A stretch of 64,000 nt of DNA from Zanthoxylum bungeanum (GCA_019454045.1 SKCR01017729.1:1-64000); one strand, 5' to 3'; positions 47,770 to 60,500 are shown, counted from the stretch's first letter. Notes: generated by a model from the letters alone, not told the origin. Made by a program: numbers and translations.

Positions 47770-49808
47770 TGTTGAGTTTAAATCAACTCCCAAGATCATA
47801 GATTAAGCATGAAATAATATGAATACACATCAAAGGGGGTGCGGAATAACTTACATTGATCGGTAGAGATGCAACGAAGATCAAAAAAGAACTGCCCTTG
47901 GGAGCTCCGCAGTGGGTTGAGCAGTGGGTGGACTGCACAGTGATGGCTTGTCTTCCTCCTCCAAGATTCAGCCATGGATGTACTTTGAAGCTCCAAGCTT
48001 TTTTTGATTCCATGCTCATGAAAACACTTCCCTATCACCTTGGTATATCTCCAATGGTGTGCTAGCACTTGTGATGTTCTTTGCCACAAAAAACGTCACT
48101 CACCTTCTTGCCATTTTCGGTCAAAACCAGAAGGAAAAACAGAAGAAATGGCAGTGAAGCCGAGAGAGAAGGAAGAACGATTTTTTTTTGCTCCAAAATG
48201 GGTGAAAATCGTGTACTGGAGAGAGAGAAGGGAAAAAAATTGTAATATGTTTATTAATTTCTAAAATTAATTAACATTTACCATTTTTCAATTTCCATAA
48301 AGCAAGCATTAAATGCTTGTCAATCAATTCAAATCAACTCACATCAATCAATCAAATGTCACATCACTCAAAGTGACATGTGATTTGACGCTTGATATGA
48401 CTTGCGATTTGACGCTTGATTTGACTTGCGTGCCGCACTTGAATTCGAAATGCGAATGCGCTCGCAAACAATCACGGGCTCGGGTTCGCTAATTCCAAAT
48501 TAACGAATTTTCCGTTGCGTCGTAATTAAATGATTACGCCTAGCAAAATCACTATTCACGTCGCTAACGAATTAATTCTAAATTAATTCATTCGCCCGAA
48601 TTAAAATCTAATTTTAATTCCAATATATTATTTTATCGATTAATTCCAAATTAATCGTTCTATCTCTTTATATGATATTTTATCCCAGATAAAATATCTC
48701 CGTAATTAATCCCAGATTAATTTTCTCTCTCATTAAATTAATCCCAGATTAATTAAAGTGCGAGTCATACGTTATCGGTGAATCTTCGGGGATCGACCCA
48801 TGAGATCTCCGGATATGTTGGCAGTTAATCGGGTCGTCGGACTATCCGAACACGTAAGTACCTCGTTCTACGTTCACACCGATTCACAAGACAATGTTGG
48901 CTTCTAGCAAAGCGCCATGCCTACCCAATTCTCTAGAAACATGCTTACAGGAATAAGCGATCTATATCAGGCGTAGTATACGTGGTATTGCGTATTTCGA
49001 TCCAGTATCGGATGATCACGTGCTAGGCCTGTGGCTGGAATTGTGTCTGCCCCGTACGAAGCACATGTCGGATGTCTGATAACTAGTCTCTATATCGGAT
49101 AACTATGACCTAGTCATATTATCCCGATGATTGCAGTACTTAAGAGAACCAGTATCGTATCCTACGTGACCATCATCTCCATATGACTGGAGTGACACTT
49201 CCGTCTTGACATCACACCCAACACACTACGATTCTCAATATACCCAGTATTGGCGTACACAGAACCTGTTAAAGCCCTGGACGACCTCAACTAAAGTATA
49301 TTGATTGTCACAAGTATTAGCGGTGCAAGTCTCAGGTTAAGACCAAATACACATACCCTTATTTCGGACTTCCATAGACACATAGTCATACTACCAATGG
49401 AATTCCGAAGGGGTCTATCCAGAGCGAAGCTGTTTCCCGTACCATCGATAAAACACAACCTCCTATTACACTTGCATTAGTATCATATACCCAAATATAT
49501 GAGAACTATACTGTTGTGCCCTCACAATTCGCACAAGTGTAATACTAGTCTTTTACGTATTTATCGATGTCCAATCTCGATAATACTCTGACTATGGATA
49601 TTTAATGATTTATCCTTCGTGGACTGATACTGTCTCATATCATTCTCAGTTCAGGAACAAATCATATGGACCTCTCATCATTTATACATCTAGGTGATCT
49701 AATCACAAATGAATGATAAGAGTGCAATCTCTTTGTCACATAGTTAATTTGTACAACAACACAATGATCTATACAAATCGTGACGCTATGGGTCATAATT
49801 GTCCAACA
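47770..49808 (-). repeat. copia LTR E (2039 bp)
   Basis: The minus-strand LTR starts TGTTGGACAATTATG at 49808 and ends CTCAACA at 47770. To its right lies a polypurine tract and internal DNA, to its left internal DNA without a primer site, so it sits between two internal regions in a tandem array. Confidence 0.85.
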
Positions 49809-50541
49809 ATCTCCCACTTGGCCTATAGCCAGTCACTCGAGTGTCTACCACCCGAACTATGTACGGTTGGCTCAAATTGCTGAGAAAAGGTTTTCGTCAG
49901 CGGATTTTCATGATTATCGTCTGATGCGATTTATTCGATCATCACATCGCCACGATGTATGATCCGAACGAATCAGATGAATATCGAAGTATTTATCTGG
50001 ATCGTTGATGAGACCATTGATTCTTTAGTCTGTGCTGAAGCCTAGCTCAGCTGCTAAGATACCTATATCTAATCTAATTAGATTTTATCGACCCCAGAAG
50101 GCTTCTATTGCTGCCTCAGCTGCAGCAATAATCCGAATTTGTTGTTTATTCGGTAACAGTATCTTGCTTGGAAGATTTCCAGCTCACTGTACCGTTATTC
50201 AATCTGTATAGTACTGTTTTTATCGGTTGGGAAACTTGTGGTAGTGATCATAGTCACTTCAAGTTCTCCTTCTCCAAAGTTTAAGACAACATCCTTAGAT
50301 CTCTAAGATACTAACGGATGTTCTTAATATCAATCCAGTGACTATCACTTGGATTGGCCTGTTTGTGAATCATATGCTCAAAGCGTATGAGACACCAGGT
50401 CGCGTACATTTTATAATGTACGATTCCACGGAGACTTTTCGAAAGCCAAGCTTTCACCGATTATTATGGGAATTTCATTTCCAAGAAATGACACATTATC
50501 ATTATTTATAGGACAGGCAATGTCAGTGCGCTCCCACTAAC
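49809..50541 (-). pseudogene. copia 3' internal fragment (RT/RNase H end)
   Basis: On the minus strand it corresponds to the last ~730 bp of relic A (21300-22049), from GTTAGTGGGAGCGCACTGACA to the polypurine tract at 49809-49822. No intact frame. It belongs to a second copia unit of which only this end and part of an LTR remain. Confidence 0.75.
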
Positions 50542-50941
50542 TTCTGAGGGGTCTATCCATAGCGAAGCTGTTTTCCGTACCATCGGTAAAACACAACCTC
50601 CTACTACACTTGCATGAGTATCCTATACCCAAATATATGAGAACTATGACGTTATGCTCTCACAACGCGCAAAAGTGTAATACTAGTCTTTTACGCATTA
50701 TTGATGTCCAATCTCGATAATACTCTGACTAGGGATATTTAATGATTAAACCTTCATGGATTGATATTGTCTCATATCATCTCAATCCAGGAACTAATCA
50801 TATGGACCTTTCATCATTTATACATCTTGGTGATCTAATCACAAATGATAAAAGAGCAATCTCCTTTGTCACATAGTTAATTTGTACAACAACACCATGA
50901 TCTGTACAAATAGTGACGCTATGGGTCATAACTGTCCAACA
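50542..50941 (-). repeat. copia LTR first 400 bp
   Basis: On the minus strand it starts TGTTGGACAGTTATG at 50941 and runs about 400 bp to GGATAGACCCCTCAG, then switches to internal sequence. It forms the right edge of the array and is followed by AAATA, the right target-site duplicate. Confidence 0.8.
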
Positions 50942-51291
50942 AAATAATCATCAATTACCTTAGAATTTAACATGCGTAGAATTGAATATTTTCCGGTTGT
51001 TGGTTTGGGATGTGAAACCCTCAACTGAGTAATAACGGGAATTAATAACTAAATATATAAGTTTGATGCAAGGGGGATTCCCGACGCTTTGCTGTTTATC
51101 TCTGCTGATTCTCTTATTATCTTTTCATTGTTTTATTTATCTTTACTTTAATTACAAATTTTATCGCTTTATTTTCATTAAGTTACTGTTAATGTTTTTA
51201 TTTGAGTAAATTAGTTCCTATAACAATCTCTCTGAGGAATCGATACCCCATCTATACTGTGATAACCGCAAGTTATTTTTGGGCGTAATCA
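50942..51291 (+). repeat. solo LTR (TSD GGTGG), right part
   Basis: The remaining 3' part of the LTR that starts at 38103. AAATA at 50942-50946 duplicates 39235-39239. It ends AGTTATTTTTGGGCGTAATCA, followed by GGTGG. CTCTGAGGAATCGATACCCC near 51230 resembles the CCTCGTGGGATCGATA block near the 3' end of the Athila-like LTR, which supports plus orientation. Confidence 0.8.
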
Positions 51292-51296
51292 GGTGG

Positions 51297-52553
51297 TCTC
51301 TTACATGCTAGGGTGAAACTGGACTGATTTAAAACTGATTTGGGGAAGTTCTAGTCTTCTTGTCGCGACACCGAACCTTGCGCATCACGACGCGCCCAAT
51401 TCCAGAAACATAGTCAAAAATCTTCAGCTCGCGTCGCGACGCGAACACTTTGGGCGTCGCGACGCTGGTCCGTTTTCTAGAATTTTGTGCTTGTTTCTCA
51501 AAGTCCATCTTTACACTAAAAGCACCACAAACACTTCCATAATAAAATTATTACACAACCAACTTATTGAACTTCAAATTCCAATATTCTATATCAAATT
51601 ATCGTCCTCAAATAATTATTTAATCTCATTATCCATTTTTCTAACTAACCTTTAAAACTTCCATAATTTGGATATTTAACTCAACAATCACTTCATTTAC
51701 TTATTAATCACCAATATGCAACCCTTATCTTGCTAACATCTCAATTTTATCATCAAACTTTCAAAATCCAACATATCAAGTTTTGGGTCAAGTGAATCTT
51801 ACCTTATTTCTTGTTGTTTCCTTCATCCTCCAAGTCTCTCTTGCTTGCTAAAGCTTTTCTCTATTTTTTTCTTCTTATTCTTCTTCTTCTTCTTCTTCTT
51901 CTTCTTCTTCTTCTTCTTCTTTTCTTCTTATTCTTCTTCTTCTTTTCTTCTTCTTCTTTTCTTCTTCTTCTTCTTCTTCTTCTTCTTTTATTCTTCTTCT
52001 TTTCTTCTTCTCTTTGCCTCACGTTTCTTCTCTTCTTCTCTTTTTCTTGAATGAGTGAATAGTACTTCTATTTATAATAGGGCTAAAATGATTAATTTGG
52101 AGTGTTTTAATTTAAAGGAAAACCAGAATTTTGGAGAAAATTATAGAATCTTTTAGTTAGGTCTTAAGTCACTATTCATCCAAATTTTTAACTTGTATTT
52201 TTGACCTATTTCTGTTCCGAATTTGGAAAAATATTCAACATGAAAATTGTAGGTCTCGATCTTATATTTCCGGTGATATAAAATTCATAAAAAATAGAGT
52301 TCATATGAGAACGTTATGGCCCAAATATTATAGGCTGTCCAGAGTGGAATATTATACAGTTTCGTATCGGAATTTCGGGAAATTTACCGATTATCCCCAA
52401 AGACGTTTCCATGAATGTGTATGTGTCCCAACATAATTTATATTATGTTATCTTCATCCCGTAATGTAACATTACTACAATGTAACAGTAGTAGAGACTA
52501 CCGGTCGTTACACTATTTCATGCCGGTAGCGTCTCCGAGTGGGGGATGTTACA
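51297..52553 (-). repeat. gypsy LTR copy G2, proximal segment
   Basis: On the minus strand it starts TGTAACATCCCCC at 52553. It matches G1 (GAGACCTACAATTTTCATG, GAAATAGGTCAAAAAT), carries the CGTCGCGACG palindromes at 51360-51475 and continues at 38102-37625 after removal of the nested inserts. An expanded AAG/CTT tract lies inside. Confidence 0.8.
51871..52045 (+). repeat. CTT microsatellite, about 175 bp
   Basis: Almost pure CTT/TTC repeats with a few TTA and TTTT interruptions, inside gypsy LTR G2. It gives spurious Leu/Phe-rich frames on the plus strand. G1 has only a short purine-rich word at the matching place (near 12220), so the tract expanded in this copy. Confidence 0.9.
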
Positions 52554-53060
52554 TGAATGGTCCCAAATTTTCTAGATTAAATTCTTCTTGAGTGACATCG
52601 CGATACTCCATGCTAGTGCCTGGATGCTAGCTCTGTGTATATGCTTTTAAAATATTACATTTGTTCTAGTTTTGTTACCTTATTTTGTTTGAAGATTCCA
52701 GTTTGTCTTTATTTGCTTCGAAGCTACAAAACACACAAAAAAAAAAGGATAAAAATAGCTTTAAACGATTAGCAATTCTGTAAATAAATAGGTGGTAAAT
52801 ATGCATATATTTACTACTATTAGTTATATATGATAAAACTTTCTGTAACACATGAACCATTGAAGCCTCTAATGCTCGCGCATGTAAATCTGGTGAATGA
52901 TTTGACAAATCAAGTAGTTCTTGATGAGAACCTGCCTGGAACAAGCTAAACAAACCCACAAAAGATTGAGATCGTTCCCAAGAAAGCCAAGCATAATGGA
53001 ATCAAAACTCTAAACCTCGGAAGAGCAAGCAACAAAAACCTGGAGTGCTAAGGGGGCACC
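52554..53060 (-). pseudogene. possible host gene exon fragment
   Basis: On the minus strand from about 53000 to 52826 a frame reads HYAWLSWERSQSF, then LFQAGSHQELLDLSNHSP and ARALEASMVHVLQK, with protein-like composition and no retroelement motif. It is bounded upstream by a stop and downstream by AT-rich DNA with a GGTAAATATGCATATATTTAC hairpin (52789-52809). I do not recognise the family. It could be a single exon of a host gene or a captured fragment. Confidence 0.3.
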
Positions 53061-55400
53061 ACAAAAGGTTAGCAAGCATTTGATAAGCCAAAGTCAATAA
53101 GTTTAGGGTTACTCAAGTCTCAATATAATAGTGATTTTTATTAAAAGATAGGTTTTTTTGTTATGATAAATAATCCCTCTTTAAATAGGTGGCTAACCCT
53201 AATTCTAGTTAAACATAATAAAACCCTAGCAAAATAAACTCAATAACACTTAAAATCCATAAAATTTTTGTACATGGGCTTTATAATTTAATTAAAGTTC
53301 AGCCCAGCACTTAAATAATACATAACCTTTAAAAATATATAACACAAAAGCTGTAGGGATAACTTGCATCCGCATTTGGACCATGAAGGATTTCGATTTG
53401 GAGTTTGACGTAAACTACAAAGTTGTATATCCATGAGTCATCTTTCCAATGCAACTTGAATCACCAAAATCGGGCATCAGATGAGAAATTTACGGCCAAA
53501 ATATGAAGATTGTGCAAATCCCGCCACTGCTAATGCACCATTCAGAAATTAAGCCCAAAATCAATCAAGGCTGCCCATGCATGTCTAAAACTCATTCCAA
53601 TCTTGCCTTAGTCATAATAAAGCCTTCACATAAAGTCTCATGCATGGACCAAACTCCAGAACCCAAGGAATCTTCCAAATCCACCAAAATGGCCCAAATA
53701 TATTAATCTGATCAAGCCATGCAATCAGCCACAACTTCATGTTAACTTGACCCAACAAACCGAGCTCATTCTGGATCACATCAGTTCTACTACACCAACT
53801 CAGATACGATGGAAACCAGTTGATTTTATTTATGGGCTATACATAATTTGTAGGGCTGATAGCTCCTTTCTTTGGTATGGATATGCCACTTAATTGGTAT
53901 TCCATGGTCATTTGCACTATTTACATTTACTAGTGGATATTATCTTGGTGGTCCTTTATTATATATATATATTGTAGTTTAGTTGTAACTAGTATGAAAG
54001 TTCGGTTTTTTTTTTTTTTTTTTTTTTTTGCATTCTAGTCTTGTTAAAGTTCAAGAAAGGATTTAGCTAGCAGACTATGTTTTTTTTTTTTTTTTTTTTC
54101 ATTTTGGTTTGATTTCTTTATTATGTTTTTTGTATCAGTCTTGGTTAGATATGTTTTATTTCTAGGGCTTATAACCTTAGATGGTTTACAGTAAGTTTGG
54201 AGCTTATTAGGACATTTCTAAGTACCTTTGTTATCACTAATTCAGTATTGTGAACCAATGTCTGTCTAATATTGGAGAACTATATTTACCTTGATATTTT
54301 GTATTAGTTGCTGATTATTACCAAAACATTTTAGTTTTTGTTACCAAGTTTCAAGAAGATGTGCTTAACTTTCCCTTGCCCTTGGCTTGTCCGTTTTGAC
54401 AGTTTAGTTAGTCTTCATTGTCGAAGTGCAAGCAAGCACTAGTAGCTTCACAAAACGGTCGGTTTTTGATTGATAATTGTAGAGTGGTATACCACGTTTT
54501 CTTATTCTCATTACTTTATGTTTGTATTTATTTTTATCCATTTAAGTTTATGTTTCACGTGGGCTTAGGAATGTGAAGAGTGAAACTCAATTTTTGAGTT
54601 TGTCCAAGGCGCATTGCTCTTTAATTTCCAATAGGTGGCATCAAGAGTTATTTTCACCTCTAATTTAGTTTATGACAACATATGAAGCATACAATCATTG
54701 TGATATGATCAATCAATAATATATTCATATGAGAGCTCAAGTGAAATCAATTTCATAGAATATTTGGGCAAGTTTGATTTAAATAGTTAAGTGATATTTT
54801 TTGTTCTTAAATAATATATGGATAGAAACCCAAACATAAATTTTATAACCAATTCAGAATGGATAAATAATTTAGTTTATACTTGGGATACAACTTAAAG
54901 TATCATGGAATAAAAAATTATCGAAATCAGAACCATTATAAATCAGAAAACAATAAGCGTTTTGTCACTGTTTACTTTTTAATAAAGTGGTCAGCTGTCT
55001 TGACAAAATCGGTAAGCCATTTTAGTTATAATAATAAATCGATTTGTCCTGAATATTTTGGAAATTACGGTTGGCCCAAATTTGATAAGAAAAAATCTAA
55101 TTTTATCATTTCGGAGCCTTATTTGGCAATTATATATTGTTTTAATTAAATTACAATTGGATGAAAATATACACTAAATTTTAGCTTAGTAAATTTCTTG
55201 TTTGGTTTAATTTCACATAGCGCTTATGTGTCCTATTTAATTTTGTAAATTTCAATTCTTACAACTTTTCAATTGTGGTAAAAGAAAATTTGAAGATTGT
55301 AAGGAGGTAAACCAAAAGGCGAATTGAAGGCATATGTAAAAGGGTTAAATTTTGTAATAGTTAGATGGGAAATTATTAGGGCAAAAATAACAAGTCTATA
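53061..55400. other. unassigned intergenic or old repeat DNA
   Basis: No coding domain seen. 53100-53800 has LTR-like phrases on the minus strand (CCATTCAGAAAT; AGTCATCTTTCCAATGCAAC) and may be an old LTR. Poly-T runs lie near 54006-54030 and 54080-54099, and a TA run near 53968. The only longer frame (54883-55149, 88 codons) resembles nothing I know. Confidence 0.4.
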
Positions 55401-56613
55401 AATCATCCAAATTATACATGTGATTGCATTATTGTAATGTATGATTTACTTTAATGCTTGTTTTAGTTTATGCTTGTTTCATTATAATGTATGATTTATA
55501 ATATGTATAAATCGTGAGACCTTAATAAACCACTTTAAAAGGACCATGATTAGTTTAAGGTAATATCATCAAGACGGTCAGCCTAAGATAAATAGGTTTT
55601 ATGTGAAATCATTGTGACCCCTCCATTTATCTGAAGACCTGCCGTATAGTACCCTTATTGGTAATAATGTTATTATCAAGTTTCACAAAATAATATAAAA
55701 CCATTAAAATAATTAGAGTCTTAACTAATTGCCTCATATTATCATTTTCAAGGATTAAATCAATATGCCATTGAAAACTACATGCCAATCACATGAGTGA
55801 TCAATTGGTGTATTGATGTGTCCTTGATTATAGGCAAGTGGTTTGACTTTATTTGGTGTGATGTTTTAACCCATCGCCAAGGCCACACATACAAAGGCAA
55901 TGATTGAGTGTCATTATAGAGTAAAGCAAGAATGCTTACCAATAATTTAGGAATTACATGTTCAATTACAATTGGTAGAAATACCTACCTAACTAACAAA
56001 GACCGAGATGTTTTGGGTCATCATCAATCATCATCATCTTAATTTTATATTAATGGGGTCATAGACCACAAAGAATCCATCACTGTGAGGGATAATGTGA
56101 TTAAAACTTAAATCAACTAAGTATGGTAAGTTAGTTGATACATTCAATGTAAATGACTTATATGCTAAACTTGTTTGCTTTAATTCATAGGGTGAATAAC
56201 AAAAACATGGTAACATATCCCTTAGAAATATTCACAAACTCACTGGAAACAACTTCCTATAATGGTTCTGCAACTTAAAGATTGTGCTTAGACAAGAGAA
56301 AATAGTTTATGTCCTTGACGAGAGTGTCTCTCTCTGAACCCGCAGAAAATACAACACAGAAAGAGTTCAATGCTTTTAAAAAACTTGTTAATGACGATGA
56401 ACAAACCATATGTGTGATGCTTGGTCCTATATGATCAGAACTCCAAATCCAGCATGAGCATATAGATACAAGTACTATCATACTGTATTTGAATAAGTTG
56501 TTTCAAACTTCTATTCGTTTTGAGAGAAGTATGATACCTCCAAGACTTTATTTCGTTATGTCATGAAAGATGTATTAGTAAAGGATCATTTGCTAAAAAT
56601 GATCGGTAATATT
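55401..56613 (+). pseudogene. copia gag relic with degenerate upstream DNA
   Basis: 56230-56575 translates with stops to a Ty1/copia gag: NLKIVLRQEKIVYVLDE, then FKKLVNDDEQTICVMLG, QHEHIDTSTIILYL and a degraded SIRFERSM. 55401-56217 is AT-rich with no primer site or clear LTR edge. The relic is cut at 56614 by the CACTA element. It is a different copia family from the arrays at 14-50 kb. Confidence 0.65.
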
Positions 56614-56630
56614 CACTACAAGAATTATGG
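56614..56630 (+). repeat. CACTA terminal inverted repeat
   Basis: CACTACAAGAATTATGG: the CACTA(C)AAGAA end is diagnostic of plant En/Spm elements, where transposase cuts. The partner end is not in the window. Confidence 0.85.
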
Positions 56631-57095
56631 CTTTTAGCGTCCAAAAATTTAGCGTCGATATAATATTCGACGCCAAAAATCACTTTTAGCGTCGAATATC
56701 ATTTTCGACGCTAGTTGTCATATTTTTAGCGACGGAAAAAAATTTCGACGCCAAACATTCAACGTTTGCGTCGAAAACAATTTTCGAAGCTAAAATTATG
56801 ATTATAGCGTCGAATAATATTCGACGCTAAATAATTTCACTATTGCAATAATTTTTAGCGCCAAATATTAAACTTTTAGCCTCAAAAATCTGTGTCGACG
56901 CCAAAAACTATACATTTAGCGTCGACTATATAGCGTCGCTAAAGGTTTATGAAGTTTCCACTACAATCCTTGAATCTTTAGCGTCTAAATTTATGTCGAC
57001 GCTAAATGTCCGACATTTAGAGTCGAAATTGTTGTTTCGACGCTAAAAAATACAACAATTAGCGTCGAATAATCAGCTTCGACGCTAAAGATAGA
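56631..57095 (+). repeat. CACTA subterminal hairpin repeats
   Basis: About ten units, each a pair of TTAGCGTCGA and its complement TCGACGCTAA around an AT-rich 8-20 nt centre, with variants (GCGACGG, GCGCC). In En/Spm elements subterminal repeats bind the regulatory protein. Here each unit is itself a palindrome. Confidence 0.85.
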
Positions 57096-57405
57096 TTAAA
57101 ATGCAGAATGCCACAAACCCTTCTCCCCCTCTGTTTTTTCTCTCATTCTCTTCATTTTCATCCTCTGAAATCTGTGAATTTCTCCTCTACAACCTCACAA
57201 CTCTCCTAAAAATTTTCAATAAAATTGTAATCAATTTTCGATAAGGTAAATCTTCTTTCATATTTCTTTATTATTTTCAATTTTTATGATTATATATGTT
57301 GTTTATATGCTGTTTGTTAGTGATTTATGATTCATATATGTAGAGTAAGTATATTAATTAACAAAATAGAATTTTTCTGTAAACTATTTAATTTATCAAA
57401 CAAAA

Positions 57406-57445
<40 letters not shown>

Positions 57446-57533
57446 TTAAATAAAGTATTAATGAATTATTAATGTTGATTACTGTAATATGATATCTAAT
57501 AATTATATTATTATATTTAGGTATTCTGCTGAA
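57096..57533 (+). other. transposase leader with intron, and TA repeat
   Basis: A CT-rich leader (CCTTCTCCCCCTCTG...) is followed by a likely intron from GTAAAT at 57246 to TATTTAG at 57520, then 13 nt before the start ATG at 57534. The intron holds an A-run and a (TA) run at 57402-57443. Confidence 0.65.
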
Positions 57534-60500
57534 ATGGATAGAAATTGGATGAGCTCTCTGGATAGATTGAGTGTTGAATATCGTAATGGAGTGTATGAGT
57601 TTATGGAAGTCGCAAAGCAACACATTGATGCAGAAGGTCGTGTTCGTTGTCCATGTGCAAATTGTTTGAATAGGAAAAGGAAGCGGTTAGATGAAGTTCA
57701 TAATCATTTATACATGCCAGGAATATCACCAACTTACCGTACGTGGATTTATCACGGTGAGCAGTATCATTCTCAGTCACGGTTTATTGATTCCGGCGAA
57801 GGAAGCAGTAGTTACAATCAACCTGCAAACGATGAGATCACCGATATTTTGCATGACTTACAAGGTCCACAACTTGGTCATAGTGTTAGTGGTGACACGC
57901 CAGTGTTAAGTGGAAATAATCAAAATTTATTTAGTGAACTACTTGATGAGGCAAAACAAATTCCAATTGAAGGTGCTGGAATGTCGATCTTGAATTTCGT
58001 TGTGAAATTATTACACATTAAAGTGATCAACAGAATGACCAACAAAAGTATCGATATGATGTTAGAGTTACTGGCCCAAATGTTACCGATTGGAAGCGAA
58101 TTGCCTAAGTCGTACTACGAGGCAAAAAAAATGTTGCGTGATCTGGGAATGGGGTATGAATCCATTCATGCTTGTAAGTTTGATTGTGTATTATTTTGTG
58201 CCGAGTATGAATCACTTGAACATTGTCCGATATGTGGTGAAAGTCGGTACAAAGTCCGTGGTATGGGGAAGAAAGTGCCTCAAAAGATATTGTGATATTT
58301 CCCTTTAACGCCCAGGCTGCAAAGATTGTTCATGTTACGACACACAGCGACTGAAATGATGTGGCATCATGAAAAGAGGATCGATGCGGAGGGCATACTT
58401 AGACATCCTGCGGATAGAACCGAATGGAAGGAATTTGATGACATGTACCCCCGTTTCGCTGAGGACCCCCGTAATGTCAGGTTAGGTCTTGCCTCTGATG
58501 GTTTTAACCCATTTTGGAATATGTACAACTCTTATAGCATATGGCCCGTTATTGTCATTCCATATAACTTACCTCCATGGAAATGTATGAAGGATCCGTT
58601 CATGTTTATGTCATTGCTTATCCCTGGTCCACGTTCACCTGGTAAAGATATAAATATTTACTTGAGACCATTGATCGAGGAGTTACAAACATTATGGAAT
58701 GTGGGTGTGCATACCTATGATGCAGCTTCAGAGCAGAATTTCAGATGCATGCCGCATTATTATGGATCATTAATGATTTTCTAGCTTATGGTTCATTATC
58801 TGGATGGAGCACTAAGGGATACATGGCATGTCCAGTTTGTGCGGCTCAAACACCTTCGCAACGATTACGGAATAAAATCGGATACACAGGGCACATGAGA
58901 TTTCTTGAGTTGAGTCATCTTTGGCGGAGGAGTCAATTATTTAACGGTCACATGAACCTCAGAGTATGCCCAATCCATTGTCTGGATTTGACATATTTTG
59001 CCAACATCAACATCTCAGAGACAGCACACCAGATAAACATCCTAATAATAGAGATAAAAATCGAAAACGCTTACCTGAAGAGTTGAATTAGACAGGAAAA
59101 AGTATTTTCTTTGAGTTAGAATATTGGGGGACTCTGAGTTTGCGACATAATTTGGAAGTAATGCATATAGAAAAAAACATTTGTGAGAGTTTAGTGGGTA
59201 CACTATTCAATATTCCGGGTAAGACAAAAGACACTGTAAATGCTAGATTGGACCTACAAGATCTTAGAATTCGCAGTGAATTGCATTTACAAGTCACCTC
59301 TCGAGGTCTTATTAAGCCTCCTGCTAGTTATGTGCTCAATCAATCGGAGAGAAAATCATTCTGTGATTGGCTGAAAATGGTTAAATTCCCTGATAATTAT
59401 GCATCGAATATTGGGCGTTGGGTCAGAGATGATACAATAACGGGATTAAAGAGTCACGATTGTCATGTGCTTCTCGAGATTCTCCTTCCTGTTGGCATTC
59501 GACCTTATCTCCCCCTGAATGTATGCGACGTCGTACTTGATCTATGTGGCTTCTTTAAACAATTATGTCAGAGGACATTAAGCACATCTGTTATTGACGA
59601 CCTTGAGCGAGGAATCGTGATAATCCTATACAAGCTAGAGCGAATTTTGCCACCCGCTTTTTTTGATGTCATGGTACATCTAGCTGTGCATTTACCGGCT
59701 GAAGCTAGAAAGGGAGGTCCTGTCCATTACAGATGGATGTATCCCATTGAGAGGTACTATATATATATATATACAGTTTTATATAAGAAAATTCTTAAAT
59801 TTTTCATGTGCATAGAATTTAGTATTAATGCAAACTTGTTGTCATATCTGCAGGGCTTTGGGAGATTACAAACAATATGTGAAAAACAAGGCACGCCCTG
59901 AAGGGTCAATAGCTGAAGCTATTATAATAAGTGAAGCAATAACATTTTGTTCTATGTACATGCAGAATATTGAAACTCATTTTAATCGTCGGCCACGAAA
60001 CTATGATGGAGATGCAAGTAATAACCAAGATATCACAGTGTTCCGTCAAAATTACAGACCATTTGGAGCAGTAGGAGTCAAATTACTAACCCTTCAGGAA
60101 GTTCAACGTGCGCATTGGTTTATATTGAGTAATTGTGATGAAGTGCAACCGTATTTAACGTAAGTTTTTCTGGTGCATAACTACTGTATTTTTGCCATAC
60201 ATTAACCGTGATAATTTATTGTAGGCAACATCTAACAATGCTACAATGTGGTGGTGACCACAATGTTGATGGAACACACAAAAAAGAATTTCCTAAATGG
60301 TTTGAGACAACTGTAAGTTAGAATATTTTATATTTATTTTTATCCTAACATTAAACATTTCAGTTTGTTATATTAACACATATATTTCTCTCATTGTCAG
60401 ATTAACAACCAAGAGCAAAATGGTCAATAGGACTCGCAATCCTCGTTGGTTTCTTTGGCTTATGGGTCTCAAAAGCAGGCTTATGAGTACAGTGGATGCA

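Noticed and set aside
51811..52054. Leu- and Phe-rich plus-strand frames
   Set aside because: They are translations of the CTT microsatellite.
54883..55149. 88-codon plus-strand frame as a gene
   Set aside because: No known motif, AT-driven composition, and no supporting signals upstream or downstream.
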